The notes under the pieces: model-generated
Databases searched by the model: none
Told to the model about the DNA's origin: nothing
What the model saw: the letters and a program-made list of their open reading frames with translations, nothing else
DNA from: Cryptomeria japonica
Taxonomy: Eukaryota > Streptophyta > Pinopsida > Cupressales > Cupressaceae
NCBI RefSeq assembly: GCF_030272615.1
Contig: NC_081405.1
Span: 309,907,374-309,971,373 of the forward strand
Reading direction: 5' to 3'
Length of the DNA stretch: 64,000 bases
Program-made: the position numbers and the translations under genes
Shown: one piece after another, positions 21,825 to 37,885 of the stretch
Numbering within the stretch: position 1 is the stretch's first letter
How the letters are laid out: each line of letters starts with the position of its first letter

Positions 21825-24385
21825 TACCCCCTATGACCACATAGGATCACATCATGTCCAACCCCTTACGACCACATATGACCCCATAGGATCAGCCATA
21901 GTGTCCAAAGCGGTCATGTATGTGGTCCTAAGGGGTCCCGCATCTAAGGAGTCATATATGTGATCCTAAGGGTCATGCATGTGTGACCCTTTAGGACCAC
22001 GTATGAGCCATATTAACATCCTAACTTAGTTGAGGTATACAATTATACCCCAACTACTAGGATGTTAATTTATCCTGCGCATATGTGGTCCTAATGGGTC
22101 AGACATGTGTTCTAACACATGCATGCTCGATCCCTTAGGATCGCATATATGATGGTCCCTCAGAACATAATGTGGTCCTAGAAAGGCCTAGCACACATGA
22201 ACGTGTCAACTAACTCATGCGTACAACCCCTTCTATGACCATGTATATGTGTAATATGACCTCATAGGATCACACAGTGGACCCTAAGGGGTCATATGTG
22301 GTCCGAAGGAGTCGCACATGTACATTGTAGAACACATGCATGTATCCCCTTAAGCCATCTCCTATTTTCAAATTCATTCCCCTTCTAAGCCACATGTGTC
22401 CTATAATTTAGTTTGAGCCATGTCCATATTATACGATGAGTTAGAATGCATGCATGTGTGTGATAGGCCTTTACTAGGACCACATTGTGTTCTAAGGGGT
22501 CATAATCTAGTCCTAAGGGATCACACATGTGTGGCCCCTTAGGACCACATATGACCCCTTTTTGCATCCTAGTAGTTGGGGTATATTGTATACACTAAGT
22601 ATAGGATGTTAAAAGGGCTCATATGTGGTCCTAAGGGGTCACACATGTGTTAGAACACATCTGTGACCACTTAGGATCACACATGACCCCTTAGAACACA
22701 ATGTGGTCCTAAAGGCCCGTCGCACACATGCACATGCTCTAACTCATGCATTCAACCCCTTCTAGGACCATGTACATGTATGACCCCATAGGATCACATG
22801 GTGTCCTAAGGGGTCATATTATGTGCTCCTAAGGGGTCATGCATGTACATTAGAACATGTATGCATGTCCCCTTACCCCATGTCTCATTCCCCTTTTAAG
22901 CCACATGTCCTAATAAATAGTTTGATCCCCTTTCAAGTGCCACATGTCCCAATTAGGCTTGCATCCCCTTAAGACATATATATCTAGTTTAAACACATGC
23001 GTGGACAACCCCTTAGGACACAATGCCACCTTTTTAACATTTCCTTAGGACACAATGCCACCATTTTAACATTTATGTACACAACATGTACCCCTTATGA
23101 CCCAAGTTGACCACATAAGATCTCATATATTATGTACATACGTCCATCCCCTTAAGTCATGTGTCTTAAATAATTAATTAAAAAATTTGTAGATATTAAA
23201 TTTAAAATTCCTATTCTAAGTACATGAAATTAACTAATTAACAAATTATGACTATACCCCTCTTAAAACATACTATTACGACCATACCTGTTTTAATGTA
23301 TACTAGGACCTACTAACTATATATATTATTAAATGCCATATATTAAATAGCATAATATGTCCTATTAACTATATATAAAATTAAGTAATTACGATCAAAT
23401 TAAATTTAATTAAGACCAAGTCTGCTTTTAAGACACATGTAACTAGGGCATGCACGTGTCTTAAGGGGATCCCGGTCATAATTATTTATTTAAAATAATC
23501 CCCTTAAGCCACATGCATGTCCTATATTTAAAGTAGTTCTTCTTTCCCTTACTTGCCACATGCATCCTATAATCTAGGCCTATCCCCTTAAGCCACATAC
23601 ATCCTAATTAGGCCTATCATCTTAAGCCACATACATCCTAATCAGGCCAATCCCTTTAATTCATGTGTCTTAAATGATTAATTACAAAATTTGTAGATGC
23701 TAGATTTGAAATTCCTACTCTAAGTACATGAAATTAACTAATTACAACCATACAGGCCTCTTAAATAGCATGTAATAGGTGCTATTAACTATACATTCAA
23801 TTTATTTAACTTAATTATGATCAAATTAAATTAAATTTCGACCATGTCCCCTTAAGACACATATAATTAGGAAATGCATGTACATCTTATAATTTAGGCA
23901 TGTCCCCTTAAGCCACATACATCCTATAATTTAGGCCTATCCCCTTAAGCCACATACATCCTAATTAGGCCAATCCCTTTAAGACATGTCTTAAATGATT
24001 AATTACAAAATTTGTAGATGTTAAATTTGAAATTCCTATTCTAAGTATGTATATGAAATTACGACCATGTACCCCTTTTAACATGTATATTATTACGACC
24101 ATACCCATTAAGCCACATGTGTGTCCTATTTAAAGTTTCTTCCCCTTAAGCCACGAACATCCTAATTAGGCCTATCCCCTTAAGCCACTTGTCCTAGTTA
24201 GGCCAATCCCTTTAAGTTGCGTGTCTTAAATGATTAATTACAAAGTTTGTAAATGCTAAATTTAATTACGACCTATTTAGGCCTATCCCCTTAAGCCAAA
24301 ATTTTCCTATTTCTAGTTTGATCCCCTTAAGCTATGTGTCCTAACTTTAGGCCAATCCCCTTAAGTCATGTGTGTCACTTGATGA
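21825..24385. repeat. long degenerate array of CCCCTTAGGACCACATATGA-type motifs
   Basis: From 21825 to about 22860 the motifs are GACCCCTTAGGACCACAT and its reverse GTCCTAAGGGGTCATATG. From 22860 to 24385 the main form is CCCCTTAAGCCACATGTCC followed by TAATTAGG. The orientation is mixed in the first part. No coding potential. An inverted, shorter version lies at 28640-28960. Confidence 0.8.
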
Positions 24386-24644
24386 TTAATTACAAAAAAT
24401 TTCATAGATGTTAAATTTTAAATTCTTATACATGATCATATTATATGTAAAAACGTGCATGTTCTTGATTTCATGTGTACACATTAAATTTTTTATCATT
24501 TATCTATTTGTAGAGCTTGTATATGTATATATGTTTACAATGTATATATATGTAGATTGGACATGTTTTAAAATTATTTGTAATTTAAATTCATGTTTTA
24601 GTTTCAAATGTTAGATTTTAAATTTTTATTTGATTTTTAATTAA

Positions 24645-24723
24645 ATGTATCTATATATATACATATATATATATACATATACACACACACACACATATAT
24701 ATATATATATGTGTGTGTGTGTC

Positions 24724-24755
<32 letters not shown>

Positions 24756-24822
24756 CATATATATGTATATATATACATACATATATATATATACATACAT
24801 ATATATATATATATATACATAC

Positions 24823-24916
<94 letters not shown>

Positions 24917-24945
24917 ATATATATATATATATATACACACATCAT
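24645..24945. repeat. compound (TA)n(TG)n microsatellite
   Basis: AT, ATAC and TGTG runs, with a clean (TG)n at 24834-24908. All long open frames over it, on both strands, are repeat translations. Confidence 0.97.
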
Positions 24946-24948
24946 CAC

Positions 24949-27207
<2,259 letters not shown>

Positions 27208-27475
27208 TTTAGGGCTTACAGTCGTCTTCATTTTAGGGGATAGATTTGTTACATGTTTCATATAGTTTACTGACATTTGATCATTCCGTCCCATGGGAAT
27301 TGTTTATTTTGCGCACTTTGATTATATATTTCATTTTGAGCATGGACTTTATGTACATGTGTACACATGGACTTGTTTATTTTGTGCGTACACTTTGATT
27401 ATATTTCATGTTGACCACATGTGGACTTGTTGAACATCACACATCTAGACTTGATATACATATGCACGTGTACAT

Positions 27476-27563
<88 letters not shown>

Positions 27564-28639
27564 ACGTTCGAGTTTTCACTTCTAGTACACATACATACAT
27601 GTTTCATGGACATTATATTTATACATATATTTATTTATTTATAATCATCTAAAGCTATGTAAATTTTATTTATTTTTAATTTAAATCTATATACATGTGT
27701 ATGTGTACGTACATGATACTAAAAATAAATAAATACATTAAAAATAAATGAAGCTTGCAATTGTTTAAGTAGAGATAAAATAAATAAATACATTAAAAAT
27801 AAATGAAGCAAGTGCAATTGTACACATATACACATGAGAAATTGATATTTATAAAAATAGCACACTTGTGCACATGAAAAATAAAACCCTTGCAATTTTG
27901 ATATTTTTCAAAATAACACATGTACACACACATTGTATACATTAAAAATTTAATTCAAAGCAATTGATAATTTCTAAAATAACCATGTACATGCACGCAT
28001 ATATACATACTAAAAGCTTATATAAAAAAATTTAATCCAGGTGCATCTCTTGAATATATAATAATTTAGCTTCATCCACATCTCAAATTTAAAAGTTTCA
28101 AGATCCACACGTCTTAAATCTATATATTAAATTCTAACTGAATATTCTCAAATCTAAAGTATTATATAAGTTTGATCCAATCTAAGACATTAAAAGCAGT
28201 TTCAAAAGTGATCTAGAGATTTTAAATTAGATCTCCATAGTTAAAAGCCTAGTTACAAGATGTACCTACATGCACACACAAAAAAATTAATCAGAACTTA
28301 ATTAGAAATAAATTATTAAATGCATGTATATTAACTAAGTCAAATTTAATTAAATATACAAAAATAAATTAACTAAGTCAAATTTAACCAAAAAAATGAT
28401 GCATACATACCAATTAGGACATGGCTTAAAAGTGGAAATTATTTAAGCAATTGAACAATTTATCATTGAAAAACATCAAATATAGAAATTAAAACTAAAC
28501 ATTTAACAAAACAATGATGCTTACCAATTCATTGGAAATATTCATTTAATTCTAAAGATTCATGAACTCATTTCACATGCCACCAACAACAAAAAAGTAC
28601 TTTAAGATAAACCTACAACAACAAAAAATAGTTAGATAT
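27208..28639. other. AT-rich region between the convergent genes of transposon D, with an (AT)n(GT)n run
   Basis: A compound (AT)n(GT)n run sits at 27478-27561. The rest is AT-rich with ACATGTGTAC-like motifs and no recognisable gene; it probably includes the 3' UTR of gene 2. Confidence 0.5.
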
Positions 28640-28960
28640 ATATTATATATAGGATTTATCTAGGGGGGTGAATTTAAGTTAAAACTAGGACATGTGGCTT
28701 AAGGGGAAATTAACTAATTAGGACGTGCATGAGGCAAGCTGAAGGTGACGGGCATAATTGGGATGTGACTGAAGAGGATCAAACTAGAAGTAGGACATGT
28801 GGCTTAAAAGAGGATCATTTGAACTAAATAGGACATGGCTTAAGGGGAAATTAAGTAATTAGGACATGACTCAGCTTAAGGGGATAGGTGTACAATCGGG
28901 ACATGTGGCTTAAGGGGATCAAAATAATAAGAAAACGACTTAAGGGGACAAAAAAAATTA
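28640..28960. repeat. GGACATGTGGCTTAAGGGGA repeats, inverted relative to 22860-24385
   Basis: About six spaced copies of ACATGTGGCTTAAGGGG and AATTAGGACATG. These are the reverse complement of the CCCCTTAAGCCACATG motifs on the far side of gene 2, so gene 2 lies between inverted arrays. Confidence 0.75.
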
Positions 28961-29323
28961 GAATCTAGATGGAAGTGCAAAATAGTCAAGTTCACATTTT
29001 AAATGAATTATCAAAACCTATATATTTTAAAAGCAATTTATATCAATTGAAATCATTTCAAAAGACATGTACATTTAAAAACAACTATACATGCCTCTAT
29101 ATATTAAATACTTATTCTATTACATGCACCACAATTGTGTAAGAGCTCTCAATAAGGGGATGGACCTATATATAGATCAAACAACAATATTTAAACCATC
29201 TACATGATCAAATGGTATGTAATAAAAAGAAATTATATATATATATATATATGTACATATTATATACATGTACATATACATACATACATTTAATGTATGC
29301 ATACCTCTTTATTTAAATACTTA

Positions 29324-32300
29324 TTACATTATACCATATGCATCCTCTCTTTTTTCCAAAGCATCTATAATTGTCTCATGATCTTCCATAGAAATTATCC
29401 ACAACTTTTTATTACTAGGTCTACCACGATATCTCACTAGTTGTATATTTTTTGCAACAATCAAATGTGAGAAGTGTATTATCTTCTTATGTGTTTCATA
29501 ATCATCAAAAGCTGGCAAACCATTCTTCCTTGCCAAATATTTCCTTAGCCAAGTTCCAACAACTACCACTGAACCAGTCGGATAATGAAAACCATTGTCA
29601 TCTTCTCGAGGATTAAATAGTTTGTGTTTAGTCTCAACACATCGAGCTAACCAATATTTTGTTTCCTCTTCATTGTCCTTGGGTGCAACAACAACATACA
29701 CATGTCCTACAAACAAAAAATTAATAAATTATCAAAATTTAGAATTAAAAAATTGTCATTTTTAATTTACACTAAATATAAAAAAGTTTGAAACTAATTT
29801 TATTAAATGGCCAACAAAATAATAAAAAAATATTACCTTTCTGTACAAGGTCCGAAACAAGATCATAATCATCTGATGCAAACAATTGATCATTATCTTC
29901 AACTATGTTAATCTAATCTTGTGCTTGAGTAGGAGTCAGCGATCTTTGATTCCAATCTTCAACCCATTCATTATTCTCACATACATTAGAATCACTTGAA
30001 ATACAAAACTGACAAAAACATGCAATTTTCCTTATACATATAGTCCATGTTCTTGAATTTCAACTCTTAAATGAATGCCATTTTGTCGATCCGCTAATTG
30101 TCTCACAATCAAGTTTTGGCACAATGTTTTCCTCTTCAACTAACCAGAAGAATCGTTGAATTGTAGAGTTCACACCTGATCTAGTAGATTAGGTTTTGTT
30201 GTACCAATCTACAATTGCACGCGCATCTTTAAATTTTACATTATCTTCAAATTTTAATTACTCTCTAGCAAGAATTATTTTAACACATGCACCAGCTCCA
30301 TCATGTTCCCCTATACCATGTCCAACTTCAAAAAAGCTCCATATATGTTGTATATTTTATTCCTTGTGAGCCCTTCTTAACCAATAAAACATTCAAACAT
30401 TCTTGAATTATCCAGTACAATTATCTGACCATATAAGATGTTCTATCATTTGGATTCCTCTTTCTCTTATATTTTTGTAAAATATGCTAAAACAATATTG
30501 AACAAACTCTGACGAGTTCAACCTATTATCACTCACATAGAAATGATACTCCCTTAGGATTTTTCTATCACCCTCTGTGCTATCATCTATGTGTCTATAA
30601 ACAATATGAACAAAAATAGCAACTTGAGTGGAATTGTAATATTGAGATTGAATTTCCTCTTGTGGCTTAAGAGTATAGTTTTCTACAAAGTCCACCACTG
30701 ATAGTATACTTCCAATTGGAAATGTATTTCTACATGTCCAAAATTGAGAATCAAGCCATGTAGCATGTTGAGAGTGTGTCACATATTTTGGTACAATCTT
30801 ACTTTTAAATTCTGACATGAATGCATGTACAGTAACCTTCTCTGTGATTAAATTGACACACTTTCATGTTTTCCCATCCTTAAAGGGATACTCAACATTC
30901 TTAAATCTTCTAACATCCACTAGTTGTTATCCAAAATCAACTTCACTACTCTCATGCATACATTCTACTAGTGATGAAAAATTGCCACAACTAGAACATT
31001 GTCCAGAGATACATGAATGTAAATAAAATAATTGCCCATCAGTTCTTTGAGAAAATAAACTTGTTACAAATTCCTTGATTGATTCAAGTGGCATATCAAT
31101 ACCACATTCCTGGATAAGCATGTTACTATGCAAAACATAACGTATGTATCGAAAAACATCATAATAGTAATGAAATTGCATGTGCGTTTTACAACAACAA
31201 GAGACTCTTTGCTTACTAATTTTCGCATACCAGGCTTGCATTTTTCAAATGCTCTTTGACTTATAGTAATATTTCCAGGTAACACAACTTCATCCAAAAA
31301 TTTTCTATAAAATTCAGTTTGAGTTGTGTCTAATAGGTGTTTTGGATGAGGATCACGAATTTTACACCCCACTCTCAACTTTAGAACATCTCTAGCATTA
31401 GATGATACCCTTGTATTATCATGCCAAAACTTTTCAACCAAAGATTTCTCTTTAATATTCAATTTCATATCTAACCTGTGAAGTCTACAACTAAAACTCC
31501 AACTTTGGTTGATTGGATCACTTTCAATACTTTCTCTTCTTTTACCTACTCTAACCAATGTTTTAGGATGCATCTTTAAAATTCCACTAATGTTGCTTAC
31601 CATCCTTTTATTCAAGGTTGCTTTATTCACTATGGTAGTTGTTATAGCTCGTTGTGCCACATTCTTATCTTTAGATCGACTCGTTGTACCAATAGATTCA
31701 TTGGCACTTGCAACAGTAGACATAGAATGCTTAACGGATTCCTTTTTTGATGGTTTCACATAGATGCCTATTTTTTTCATCACTTTTCTCATTTTCCACA
31801 TTCTCATCAATTGCATCATAAGTTGACATTGAATTGCAAGTTTTTTTCAATAAAAATAACCTTTGTATATTCTATTGGCACATGTTCTTATTTGTCTCCA
31901 AGAAATATTACCAGGAAGATTATCCAAAACCTTTTTTTCAATTTTTATAAAAAAGTTTCCCTGATCTTCAACAATTGGAGAATTTTCATTTTCACCATGT
32001 TCAAAAGGACTTTCACTTTCAACTTTCGAAAGAATTTAATCTTTACCAACATGAAGGTTTTCATTTTCATTGACAATTCTATCAATCTCAACATTGGTAT
32101 ATCCAACTTCTACTAAATCATCAATATGAATATCACCTATAATCACATTATCCATGTCTTCTAGAGAAGGATTTGAAGATGTTCCTGAATAATTTGAAGA
32201 TGTACCTAGATTTGAGGATGTTGTACTTGGAATATTCTTCATAATTGTTTCATTCACATCAACATCATCCATAATTGCATCATCTACGTCCATCTGATCC

Positions 32301-32488
32301 CCCAAGGCATCATCTTGAATGTTTGTCTCTTCCATTGTTGTGGATCTAGAAGCATTAGGATTATTCATTTGTCAAATCCTCATTATTCTATCTCTTTGAA
32401 GTTTGGCCCCCTTCTCTCTTTCTTCTTGAATTTTCTCGACGATCAATTCCCTCCTTTGTTTCTTCTTCTCACGTTGTTTAGACCCCAT
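29324..32488 (-). pseudogene. transposon D gene 1: DDE/DDD-type transposase-like protein, decayed
   Basis: Starting at ATG 32488 (MGSKQREKKKQRRELIVEK, basic) the reading passes an acidic linker (DDAIMDDVDVNE). A middle part has KFWHDNTRVSSNARDV, HPKHLLDTTQTEFYRKFL and ISQRAFEKCKP. Cys-rich segments follow (SCCCKTHMQFHYYYDVFRY; CISGQCSSCGNF). The presumed catalytic part has DFVENYTL (Asp near 30692), HLIWSDNCTG (Asp near 30425, 89 residues on) and FFEVGHGIGEHDGAGACVK. After a likely intron (29836-29707, GT...AG) a C-terminal domain ends at 29324 (YWLARCVETK; GSVVVVGTWLRKYL; WIISMEDHETI). Frameshifts near 31240 and stops near 30910 and 30405 break it. A homologous gene lies at 62096-64000. Transposase role is inferred from motifs and position in a TIR element. 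Confidence 0.65.
29707..29836 (-). other. probable intron in transposon D gene 1
   Basis: Minus strand donor AAAG/GTAATA and acceptor TTTGTAG/GACATG bound an AT-rich 130-bp gap between DYDLVSDLVQK and HVYVVVAPKDNEE; the flanking frames join in phase. Confidence 0.55.
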
Positions 32489-32669
32489 GACTAAAAACTT
32501 ATGCAATAAATGCCACCTTCAAAAAATGGATCTAAAATTGCAACAAAAGAGCATTCAAAGGACAACTAAATCATAATATATCATGTAAGAACTCACACAT
32601 TTGAATACATGTTTTATTATGTTAAATTAACACTTATCTATACAATTCTGAATTTTTTTTTAATGAAAA

Positions 32670-33638
32670 ACAAAACGGGATCCCATTTTCAACATGGGAT
32701 CCTGTTTTAATTCAAAAAGGGATCTCATGTTGTTTTTTTATTTTTAAATAATTTGCAATATAGAACAGGATCTCGTTTGTAAAAAAGTGTTTTTGGGGCC
32801 CACTTGTAGGTTTGTAATTAGGCTTGGAAAATGGTTTGGAAAGCCAAACCTGAGGCTTGGAACTAGTTTGACTTGCAATTTGAAGGCCAAATCAAGCTTC
32901 ATACAAAAAAATGACTTAAAAAATATATCTGAACACCTAATTTTCAGATTTTTTTAAACAACAAAAACCCATTATAGTACACATTGTCTAGATTCCAAAT
33001 ATATATTTTTTTAAGAGAATGGATCAATATTTTTAATTTTAAAATAATTTCTAATGAAAGAGATCCATAAACTTGAAATAACAAGGTTTTTTAAAATTTT
33101 AATAAATTTTTTGTCTTTAAGGTTTTTGAAAAAATAAATTATATGGCATCAAACTACAGATGAATCTATACAGTTTAAAATAAATAAATTTAAAAATGTT
33201 AAGTTTAGGTCAAATTACGCTTGCTATACACGCGGATTTTTCAAAACAGTGATTATGCCCAATTAAAAAATAACAAAAAAAATATCCTCATCAAAGGTGA
33301 GTGAGTTATAGATCTTTTCCCATAAGGATAAAAAAATTACTTTCATTTAGGTCAAATTATGCTTGTCATTCATGGGCATGGTATGGTCCTAAAAAGTGAC
33401 TTTTAAACTATAGGTTTTACTAATGCCTATTAAAACTTCATTTTTAAGATCTGGGTATTAAAATAAATTACATATTTGGAAGGTAGACTTCAAGCACTAC
33501 ATTTTCTATGACTGATTTTTTTCAAGAATCAATCTTTAAGTGCCTCAAATATTTAGGTCAAATGGGACAAAATCAAAAAAAAGGGAAAAAACTTCCACTT
33601 TTTGGCCAAAAAGTGGACACAACTTCTTGCAGGCACCC
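32670..33638 (-). repeat. right subterminal region and terminal inverted repeat of transposon D
   Basis: Carries CGGGATCCCATTTTCAACAT units and AGGATCTCG, then GGGCCCAC, all mirrored in the left end. The last 64 bases contain CCACTTTTTGGCCAAAAAGTGG (a perfect 22-bp palindrome at 33596-33617, shown in part) and end GAAGTTGTGTCC's complement and CCC. Between 32800 and 33570 it is AT-rich and non-coding. Confidence 0.8.
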
Positions 33639-33642
33639 ATAT

Positions 33643-33720
33643 AACCTAGGCAAGCTTCATAGTATGTGTAGAAAAATAAGCATTCCCTAATATAAGATAA
33701 AATAAATACCTATACTAATA
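33643..33720 (-). repeat. Copia 2 3' LTR, fragment c
   Basis: Resumes AACCTA after ATAT, then ends ATACCTATACTAATA (33720) against the purine tract. The sister LTR at 38311-38324 has AACCTACACTAATA, lacking about 55 bp. The canonical ending would be CTAACA, as in the third copy, so both here carry the same C to T change or share an ancestor with it. Confidence 0.75.
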
Positions 33721-33730
33721 ACCCCCCTTA
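33721..33730 (-). other. polypurine tract of Copia 2
   Basis: Minus strand TAAGGGGGGT next to the 3' LTR; the same position in the sister family member (53671-53680) reads TAAGGGGGGG. Confidence 0.7.
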
Positions 33731-36079
33731 ACCATAGCTTAGGTGGGTGAAAACACACAAAGATGGGTCCCAACTACAAGGCCATGTTAGGTACCCATGT
33801 ACAAAACAATCTCTCGCAAATGAAGAAAAGGAGAAAACCCAATGGCACAAAACTCCTCCCCAAAAGAGCGAAAATAAATAAAACTTCCCAACACATGAAA
33901 GAATCCCATGCAAGGAAGAAATCTCATCCAAATTAGACAGGATAGGAAAGACTATGTAGTCTTCCAAAAAGTAATCAACTATACCAATGGTTGATGTTAA
34001 AAAAGTGGATGTCGAAGATGGACCATGATTGTTGAACAACATTGCTTCCCTAACAAACAAACAAAAGAAATGGTGCATGCAAACTATCTTACCATTCCTA
34101 AAATGAAATTGTAGGAAGGAATCGTAAAATGTATGAGGTCTCTGAATAATGCTCATGTGTCTCCATGTCGATGTCGAAAGTTCTCACATTCAAATCAGGC
34201 ATTCTAGGCCAGACTGATGAAGATGAAAATCTAGAACATAGTAGAGATCAAACAAGATCCAAAGACTCCACTATCTCCTCGAAAGATAAAGATGCCTCCT
34301 CCAAATGCTACTTAAAATTACCCACACTCATGTCAAACTACGATGGATGACCATGTGGAGTATGAACAAGAGGATCTAAAGGTTCTTCCACAACAACTAA
34401 ACAAGAATCAACTTCATCAAAGAGAATATAAATATCATGAATAGTGTCTCCCAAGTCTATAATATGAGACTCCACAAACAAACCTGCAATGTTTGGCAAG
34501 TAGTCATCTAAAGGAATTGGATCTGGAAGATGAAGTGTTTCCTATTGCACTCAATCAGAAGTAGCCATGGATGTAGCAATACAAGTAACCTCATAATAAA
34601 AAGTGGAAGCTTCAAGAATTAGATCTCATGTGAGAATACCCAAGTTCAAGTAACCAAAGTTCTCTACAAAAGCAATGTTCACACTAGGAGTGTGATCAAC
34701 AACCAAAGGATCAAAACCATCATCAGGTGTAAATCTTGAAAAGGCATATAGCTAAGATGCAAGATCAACCACCGCAGTAGCAATTATCTCTTTGCTTTCC
34801 AAGTCTCAAGTGATGACTGAATCAGGTGTGAATTCCATAGTCCTCCCTACTCCACCATGGTTGATTTTATAAATGGAAAGAAGATTGTTTGAAAAATGAG
34901 GTACACACAAAACATCATTGAAAGTGTCATCCCGATATCAATAGAAGCTTTCCCAATCAAACTCATGTAAGTGTCGTTTCTCATTAAAATAGGGGGAATA
35001 ACACAAGTCTCAAAAGAAGAGAGCATTGATTGTGCAAAAGAAATATGATGAGAAGATCTAGAATCTAGGAGCCATCAAATTGATTCACTACTTGTAGAAG
35101 CACAAAGAGCTTTACCTTTACCTTTACCTTTAGTTTCTTCAAAAGCAAGTCCTGCATCAACTTTTATCTTTATAGATCTTGACTATTTTAAATTGGAAGA
35201 ATAAGTTGACTCTGACATTCTAGAATGTAGATCAATGTTGATCTTCTTAAGAAGATGTTTGAGTTCATCAATATCCTTCTTGTAGCAAGAATTCTCTTCA
35301 TGTCCAGTCCTAAATTGCAATATGAACAAGTAGACTTCTCCTTCTAAGATGATTATTTTGAAAATGATTTATTGTGTGCTTGATCTATATGTGGATTTGA
35401 CTTTGATTGCTTTGGATTCATGTTAGAACCCTTTCCTTGATTACCTTGTTTAGCCACAAAAGCATGTGGCATATATGACTTAAGAATGTCCATGGCAATT
35501 AGCTTTGATTGCTCATGCATTAACATTTATGTAAATGAATCAAATGAAGGTGTAGTATAAGCACTACCCATAGTCAATCGATAGGTTTGGAAGCTAGAAA
35601 CAAAAGTTGTATACTCAACAGGAAGCTTTCCCAACAAGTTGAAAACCAACTATGCATCCTCCTTCTCAATGCCACATTCTTTACATTGTGCTCTTAGCTC
35701 ATTTTCTCTAGTGGAATAGTCCTGGATTGTATCAAAATTCCTAAGATCCAAATTCAATAGATCACTTTAAAGTGAGTAACTTCTAATCTCATCAACTTGA
35801 CCATATAATTTTCCATGTTTATCCCAAGCTTCCTTTATTGTCTTACACTTTTCAATGTGAATGATTAGATCAAAAGATATATATAGTCTCAAGGTTCCAA
35901 GAGCCATAGAAATTTTGATGAGCCATTCCATTTTCAGATTAGGATCATCAAAATATGAGGATTCAAAAATTATGCCATTACCATAATGACTTAAACATTT
36001 TTCCATTAGTTTACTCCAGGTTAAGTTTCAAAGTCACATAGTTATGTGGAGTTAAGAGTGGAAATTTAGGAGAACCCAT
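33728..36079 (-). pseudogene. gag-protease polyprotein of Copia 2, decayed
   Basis: The start MGSPKFPLLTPHNY (36079) matches the better-preserved copy at 56113. The gag core is broken by stops, but MALGTLR.YISFDLIIHIEKC and KEAWDKHGKLYGQVDEI remain. The protease box is LLDSRSSHHIS, where the sister copy has LLDSGASHHM, so the active-site Gly-Ala is lost. After the protease, instead of integrase and RT, comes the family-specific tail (GLFVESHIIDLGDTIHDI) and a Phe/Ser/Leu-rich end (34156-33728; FSSFARDCFVHGYLTWP). There is no sign of pol enzymes between this tail and the LTR. Confidence 0.7.
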
Positions 36080-37885
36080 AACTAAAAATGAAAGAGTACA
36101 AGCAAGAATATTAGAAACATGGACACCAAGAGAGACCCCCTTTTTCACTCAATCAAGAATCTCCCCCAACAAAAACTATTGTGGCACTTTATAAATCAGT
36201 GCATTGATAGTGCTTGAGTTTTTTTCCAAAGTTTTATAATGTCCAAATGTGGACTTAAATATTAAAAGTACAATATAATGTCATAATTACACTCTAAGAA
36301 AAGGCACAAATGTGTAGTCCTTGAAAAAATATCAACTTTCAAAAAACAAGAACCTCAATCTGAGGTCATATGTGAAAGTTATACTTGTTTGAAGTTCAAA
36401 AAAGTGGATTGTCCTTCAAACCTTATGAGAAACATGATTATCTAGAAAATTGGGATCACTTGAGCAAAAAATAATGACTACACTAAAAATAGCATGAAAT
36501 TATGTCCCATATAAATAAAAAATTCACAACAAAAGACATCAGTATGGCTGAGAATGGGCATTTTGAAGTTCGAGTATAAAAGTAAAATCTCCAATGGTGA
36601 GGGGATACCAAATTGACAAATAATCACCTCCACAAAATTTGGTTAATGCTAATCGATATGAATATTTTCTAAATATGGTTACATACCCTCCAATTTAAAA
36701 AATTCCACCATATAAAATAGATTGTAGCTAAAATTGGCAAAATCACTACTAAATGTAGCTACATTACCCCAAAAATGGTAGTAGAACAAAAGCTAGGCAC
36801 AATGGCCTAGAGATGTCAATGTATGATAACACAGATCTTAAAAAAGAAATGAACAAGTTTAACATATTTTTAAATTATAAAGGAATGCTTTTCAAGGCAC
36901 TATGGAATCCAATGTATACTGGGCAGGTTTCAATGGAGCACGATGGTCAATGCATAAGGTGTTAGTGGGACCCGCTGCAGGTACACAGGTCTTAATACAT
37001 GGGATTTGAAATTTTTAATAAAAAATGCTTTGTTTGAATGCTATGAGGGTTGTGTAGTATGCTATGTGGGGCCAAGTGGATACTCACCTCACCTCACACC
37101 CTTGTGAAATGGGTGGCATGAGGGTTTTATCCCATGCAGGTTGTGTTGGTAGCAGAAACTATGCAAGTCCCAAGGGGCTCCCTTGGTATATGGGTCAACA
37201 AGACCTGTACAGGTCTGTTAGTACCTTCATAACAAAAATAATTGTTTTTAATTTTCAATGTTTCTATTTTTTTCTAATTTTTCTTGAAAATTTCAAATAT
37301 TTTTTTTTGATGACAATAAAGTTCATCTCAAATAAAAAACCTACAATTTTTTTTTAATAAATATATATTTTAAAGAAGGAGAAAACAATATTTTTTTAAT
37401 TTTCCATACAATTCCTTGTGCAAATGGGCCATAGGGTCCACTTGAATAAAAAAAAATTCTTCAAATTTGACCTTGTCTAAAATTGACAGTCAAATTTAGT
37501 GTTTTTGGGCCTTTTGGACATGATAGAACAATTCATTTGGGCTAAAAATCCTTCAAGTGATCAACCACCCTCTAGATCAACTAATGAAAGCTTCACTCCA
37601 CACTTTCACCAAATTTGAATCTAGTGTCCAATCTAGATGTAACAAAGGGCAATTCTAACTTTCTTGGCTACTCTGAAATCAATGCTAAGGTTAGATTTTC
37701 TCTAGGAAGCTCCAAAACACCTACACTGATAAGAAAGAAATGGGAACCCTCCCAAAATCTATAATTCCTTTAAGCAAATTTTAACTCTTTAAGACATCAA
37801 TAGATGCATCATAAATCATACTATGCTTTCAAGAATGAAATGAATCTAGATTATTTGAAGATTTCCTAAGTCACAACTCATAGCT
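36080..37885. other. untranslated leader region of Copia 2
   Basis: About 1.8 kb between the primer site and gag, compared with 0.8 kb in the sister copy. The extra sequence around 36840-37400, with T-rich stretches and repeated ACAGGTC motifs, may be a further small insertion; no ends were found. The open frame at 37064-37357 has no recognisable domain. Confidence 0.45.

Noticed and set aside
21825-24385. Repeat array considered as a CRISPR-like array or centromeric satellite
   Set aside because: Units are too diverged and irregular, with mixed orientation and no uniform spacers; a eukaryotic transposon interior is the simpler reading.
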